Shown piece after piece: positions 5,570 to 6,711 of a stretch of 6,711 bases of DNA (positions are counted from its first letter, which is position 1; each line of letters starts with the position of its first letter). Under the pieces are notes generated by a model. The model searched no databases. It had not been told where the DNA came from and was given only the letters and a program-made list of their open reading frames with translations. The DNA comes from Actinomycetota bacterium (GTDB lineage: Bacteria > Actinomycetota > Actinomycetes > Streptosporangiales > Streptosporangiaceae): contig PMST01000613.1 of the NCBI GenBank assembly GCA_003168295.1, positions 1 through 6,711 on the forward strand, written 5' to 3'. The translations under genes and the position numbers were made by a program.

Positions 5570-6376
5570 CTAGTTGCCGGTGACGGAGGCGCGGCCTGGC
5601 GTCCGATCCGCGGGTTGCGAGACGCCGTCATGCACGCCCCGGGACGACAGCCCGTCACCGTGCGGGACGATGATCTCGGCGGCGTCCGCGGGCGTGATGG
5701 CGGGGTACAGCGCCTTGATGATCCCGGCGGCCAGGATGCCGCCGAGGATCTGCGCGCCAATGAAAGGCAGCACCGAGACGGGGGCGATGCCCGCGAAGGT
5801 GTCGGAGAACATCCGGCCGACGGTGATGGCCGGGTTCGCGAAGCTGGTCGATGAGGTGAACCAGTACGCCGCGCCGATGTAGGCGCCGACCGCAGCCGGG
5901 GCGGTCCGGGCGCGCCCGGACCGGGCCAGCGAGAAGATGACCAGCAGCAGCCCCAGCGTGGCAATGACCTCGGACAGGAAATGCGCGGACGAGGCCCGGT
6001 GCTTGTGCGAGATCGCGACGGCGGGCAGCGCGAACATCAGGTTCGCCGCCACCGCCCCGGTGATGCACCCCGCCACCTGGGCCGGGAGATACGCCGCCGC
6101 CTCCCGCCAGCGCAGCCCGCCAAAGGCGGCATCGGCAAAGGACACCACCGGGTTGAAGTGACCCCCGGAGACCGGGCCGAACATCAGGATGATCGCGAAC
6201 AACCCGGCCGCGGTCGCTGCCGCGTTCTCCGTCAGCTCCAGCCCGGTCTGGCCCGGCGAGAGCCGCTGCGCGGCGATCCCGGACCCGATCACCAGCGCGG
6301 CCAGGAACCCGCTGCCCAGGAACTCGGCCAGCAGGCGGCGCCACAGCGGGGCGGGTGCATTAGTCACGCGGCCCAT
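5570..6376 (-). CDS. MIP-family channel, aquaglyceroporin-like (probable arsenite channel)
   Basis: Integral membrane channel of 268 aa. The hydrophobic profile gives about six membrane segments (near 11-33, 48-68, 95-116, 133-151, 158-175, 200-222) and two half-helix loops. The first loop is GGHFNPVVS, with NPV in place of NPA (75-77). The second is FANPAITVGR, canonical NPA (181-183) with the filter Arg188. The C-terminal tail after about 226 (LYPAITPADAAEIIVPHGDG) is hydrophilic. The frame stays open upstream to 6562, but that extension would overlap the divergent arsR and is not hydrophobic, so the start is placed at the ATG complement of 6374-6376; a GTG three codons later (6367) is the alternative. 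Neither has a Shine-Dalgarno, which fits a leaderless or near-leaderless transcript. Known: MIP channels in ars operons (AqpS type) pass arsenite down its gradient. That substrate is inferred here from the adjacent arsR. Confidence 0.88.
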   Translation of the reverse strand: MGRVTNAPAPLWRRLLAEFLGSGFLAALVIGSGIAAQRLSPGQTGLELTENAAATAAGLFAIILMFGPVSGGHFNPVVSFADAAFGGLRWREAAAYLPAQVAGCITGAVAANLMFALPAVAISHKHRASSAHFLSEVIATLGLLLVIFSLARSGRARTAPAAVGAYIGAAYWFTSSTSFANPAITVGRMFSDTFAGIAPVSVLPFIGAQILGGILAAGIIKALYPAITPADAAEIIVPHGDGLSSRGVHDGVSQPADRTPGRASVTGN

Positions 6377-6377
6377 G

Positions 6378-6406
6378 TTGACAGAGGAAGATAGCTCAGT
6401 CAAGAT
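6378..6406 (+). promoter_or_regulatory. Promoter of arsR
   Basis: TTGACA (6378-6383) is a perfect -35. A 17-base spacer leads to CAAGAT (6401-6406), an actinobacterial-like -10 with A at position 2 and T at position 6. Transcription would start about 6412-6414, at or next to the arsR ATG, predicting a leaderless mRNA. No proper ribosome site precedes the ATG. Confidence 0.6.
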
Positions 6407-6414
6407 TGAGTCAA
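6388..6414 (-). promoter_or_regulatory. Promoter of the channel-reductase-pstS operon
   Basis: Read leftward, TTGACT (complement of 6409-6414) and TATCTT (complement of 6388-6393) form a -35/-10 pair with a 15-base spacer, or 16 if the -35 is shifted by one base. The -10 ends 11 bases before the channel ATG, so the transcript would be nearly leaderless. It overlaps the arsR promoter on the other strand. The short spacer lowers certainty. Confidence 0.45.
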
Positions 6415-6424
6415 TGAAACTTGA
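6400..6424. promoter_or_regulatory. Candidate ArsR operator repeats
   Basis: Two inverted repeats of the same half-site: TCAA-GA-TTGA (6400-6409) and TCAA-N6-TTGA (6411-6424). The second matches the core of the ATCAA-N6-TTGAT operator pattern known for the ArsR/SmtB family, though the outer A and T are G here. Both lie across the -10 of arsR, the -35 of the divergent operon and the arsR start codon, where bound repressor would block both promoters. Binding is inferred. Confidence 0.5.
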
Positions 6425-6711
6425 GCAAAGTTCCGACCTGGCCCGGCGGGCCGCCGTGCATGCCGCGCTGGCCGATCCTGCCCGGCTGGCCATCACCGAC
6501 ACGCTGCTCGCCGGGGACGCGTCACCGTCGGAGCTTGCGGTGATGCTGGCCATGCCGTCCAACCTGCTGGCACACCACCTGCACGTCCTGGAGCGGGGCG
6601 GGGTGATCGCCCGCCGCCGATCCGAGGGGGACAGGCGCCGTACGTACCTGCGGCTGATCCCCGGCGCCCTGGACCCGCTGGCCGCGCCGTCTCCCCGCCC
6701 GGCGCGGCGGG
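6414..6711 (+). CDS. arsR: ArsR-type winged-helix repressor, 3' end cut off; possible ArsR-ArsC fusion
   Basis: 99 codons are visible and no stop occurs before the window edge. Residues about 10-82 form an ArsR-family wHTH: AALADPARLAITDTLLAGDA, SPSELAVMLAMPSNLLAHHL as the recognition helix-turn-helix, then VLERGGVIARRRSEGDRRRT and a YLRLIP wing strand. There is no cysteine in the visible part, so the classical ELCVCDL-type As(III) site on the DNA-binding helix is absent. After the wing the sequence becomes GALDPLAAPSPRPARR, a Pro/Arg-rich stretch that looks like an interdomain linker rather than the last ArsR helix. From recalled actinobacterial ArsR-ArsC fusions with similar N-termini, I expect a low-molecular-weight-phosphatase-type arsenate reductase domain next; this lies outside the window. 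ATG at 6414 is chosen because the fold starts directly after it and the promoter puts the transcript start there. It is divergent from the channel operon and presumably represses both. Confidence 0.88.
   Translation, partial: MKLEQSSDLARRAAVHAALADPARLAITDTLLAGDASPSELAVMLAMPSNLLAHHLHVLERGGVIARRRSEGDRRRTYLRLIPGALDPLAAPSPRPARR

Noticed and set aside
4650..5573. 307-aa open frame on the plus strand across the reductase gene
   Set aside because: Gly/Asp/Gln/Val-rich antisense translation of the reductase; no domain, and the opposite strand encodes an intact flavoprotein with a ribosome site.
5655..6344. 229-aa minus-strand frame inside the channel gene
   Set aside because: Out-of-frame shadow rich in Arg and Gly; the overlapping frame has the two NPA-type loops and membrane helices.
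6377..6562. N-terminal extension of the channel to a 330-aa protein
   Set aside because: The extra 62 codons are Ser/Ala-rich, not membrane-like, and lie antisense to arsR and its promoter; MIP proteins of this type begin near the MGRV methionine.

Overview
The base composition (high GC with strong G/C bias at third codon positions) and the protein families (HTH plus DUF397 pair, actinobacterial integrase, lipoprotein PstS) point to a high-GC actinomycete, for example a streptomycete, streptosporangiale or Frankia relative. The genus cannot be fixed from the sequence alone.

Left part (1-2926) looks like the edge of an integrated mobile element or accessory island. A tyrosine recombinase, cut by the left window edge, runs rightward to 1509. 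It is unusual in carrying a GntR-type winged-helix domain inserted in its middle. A 77-residue hypothetical protein faces it tail to tail with only 3 bases between the stop codons. Across a 146-bp divergent intergenic region follows a two-gene operon: an XRE/DUF5753 regulator of the Scr1 type, whose stop overlaps the start of a small DUF397 protein. This pairing is very common in actinomycetes and has been described as regulatory or toxin-antitoxin-like.

Right part (2975-6711) is an arsenic/phosphate-type cluster. From a compact, AT-rich divergent promoter region (about 6377-6413) an ArsR-type repressor is read rightward and runs off the window. In the other direction a likely operon is read leftward: a MIP-family aquaglyceroporin-like channel, an FAD/NAD(P)-dependent disulfide reductase of the CoA-disulfide-reductase group, and a lipoprotein PstS phosphate-binding protein. 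The ArsR partner, the tight spacing and the absence of any pstC/A/B genes suggest that PstS and the channel serve arsenate/arsenite handling rather than ordinary phosphate uptake. In this model arsenate is reduced in the cytoplasm, arsenite leaves through the channel, the reductase supplies or restores thiols, and PstS improves phosphate capture or discrimination. No ArsB or Acr3 pump and no separate arsenate reductase are visible. The ArsR reading frame ends in a proline-rich linker-like stretch at the window edge, and I predict it continues into a fused low-molecular-weight ArsC domain.

The two halves meet at a 48-bp convergent gap (2927-2974) that holds one small hairpin. No tRNA, rRNA, CRISPR array, insertion sequence or recognisable attachment site was found.
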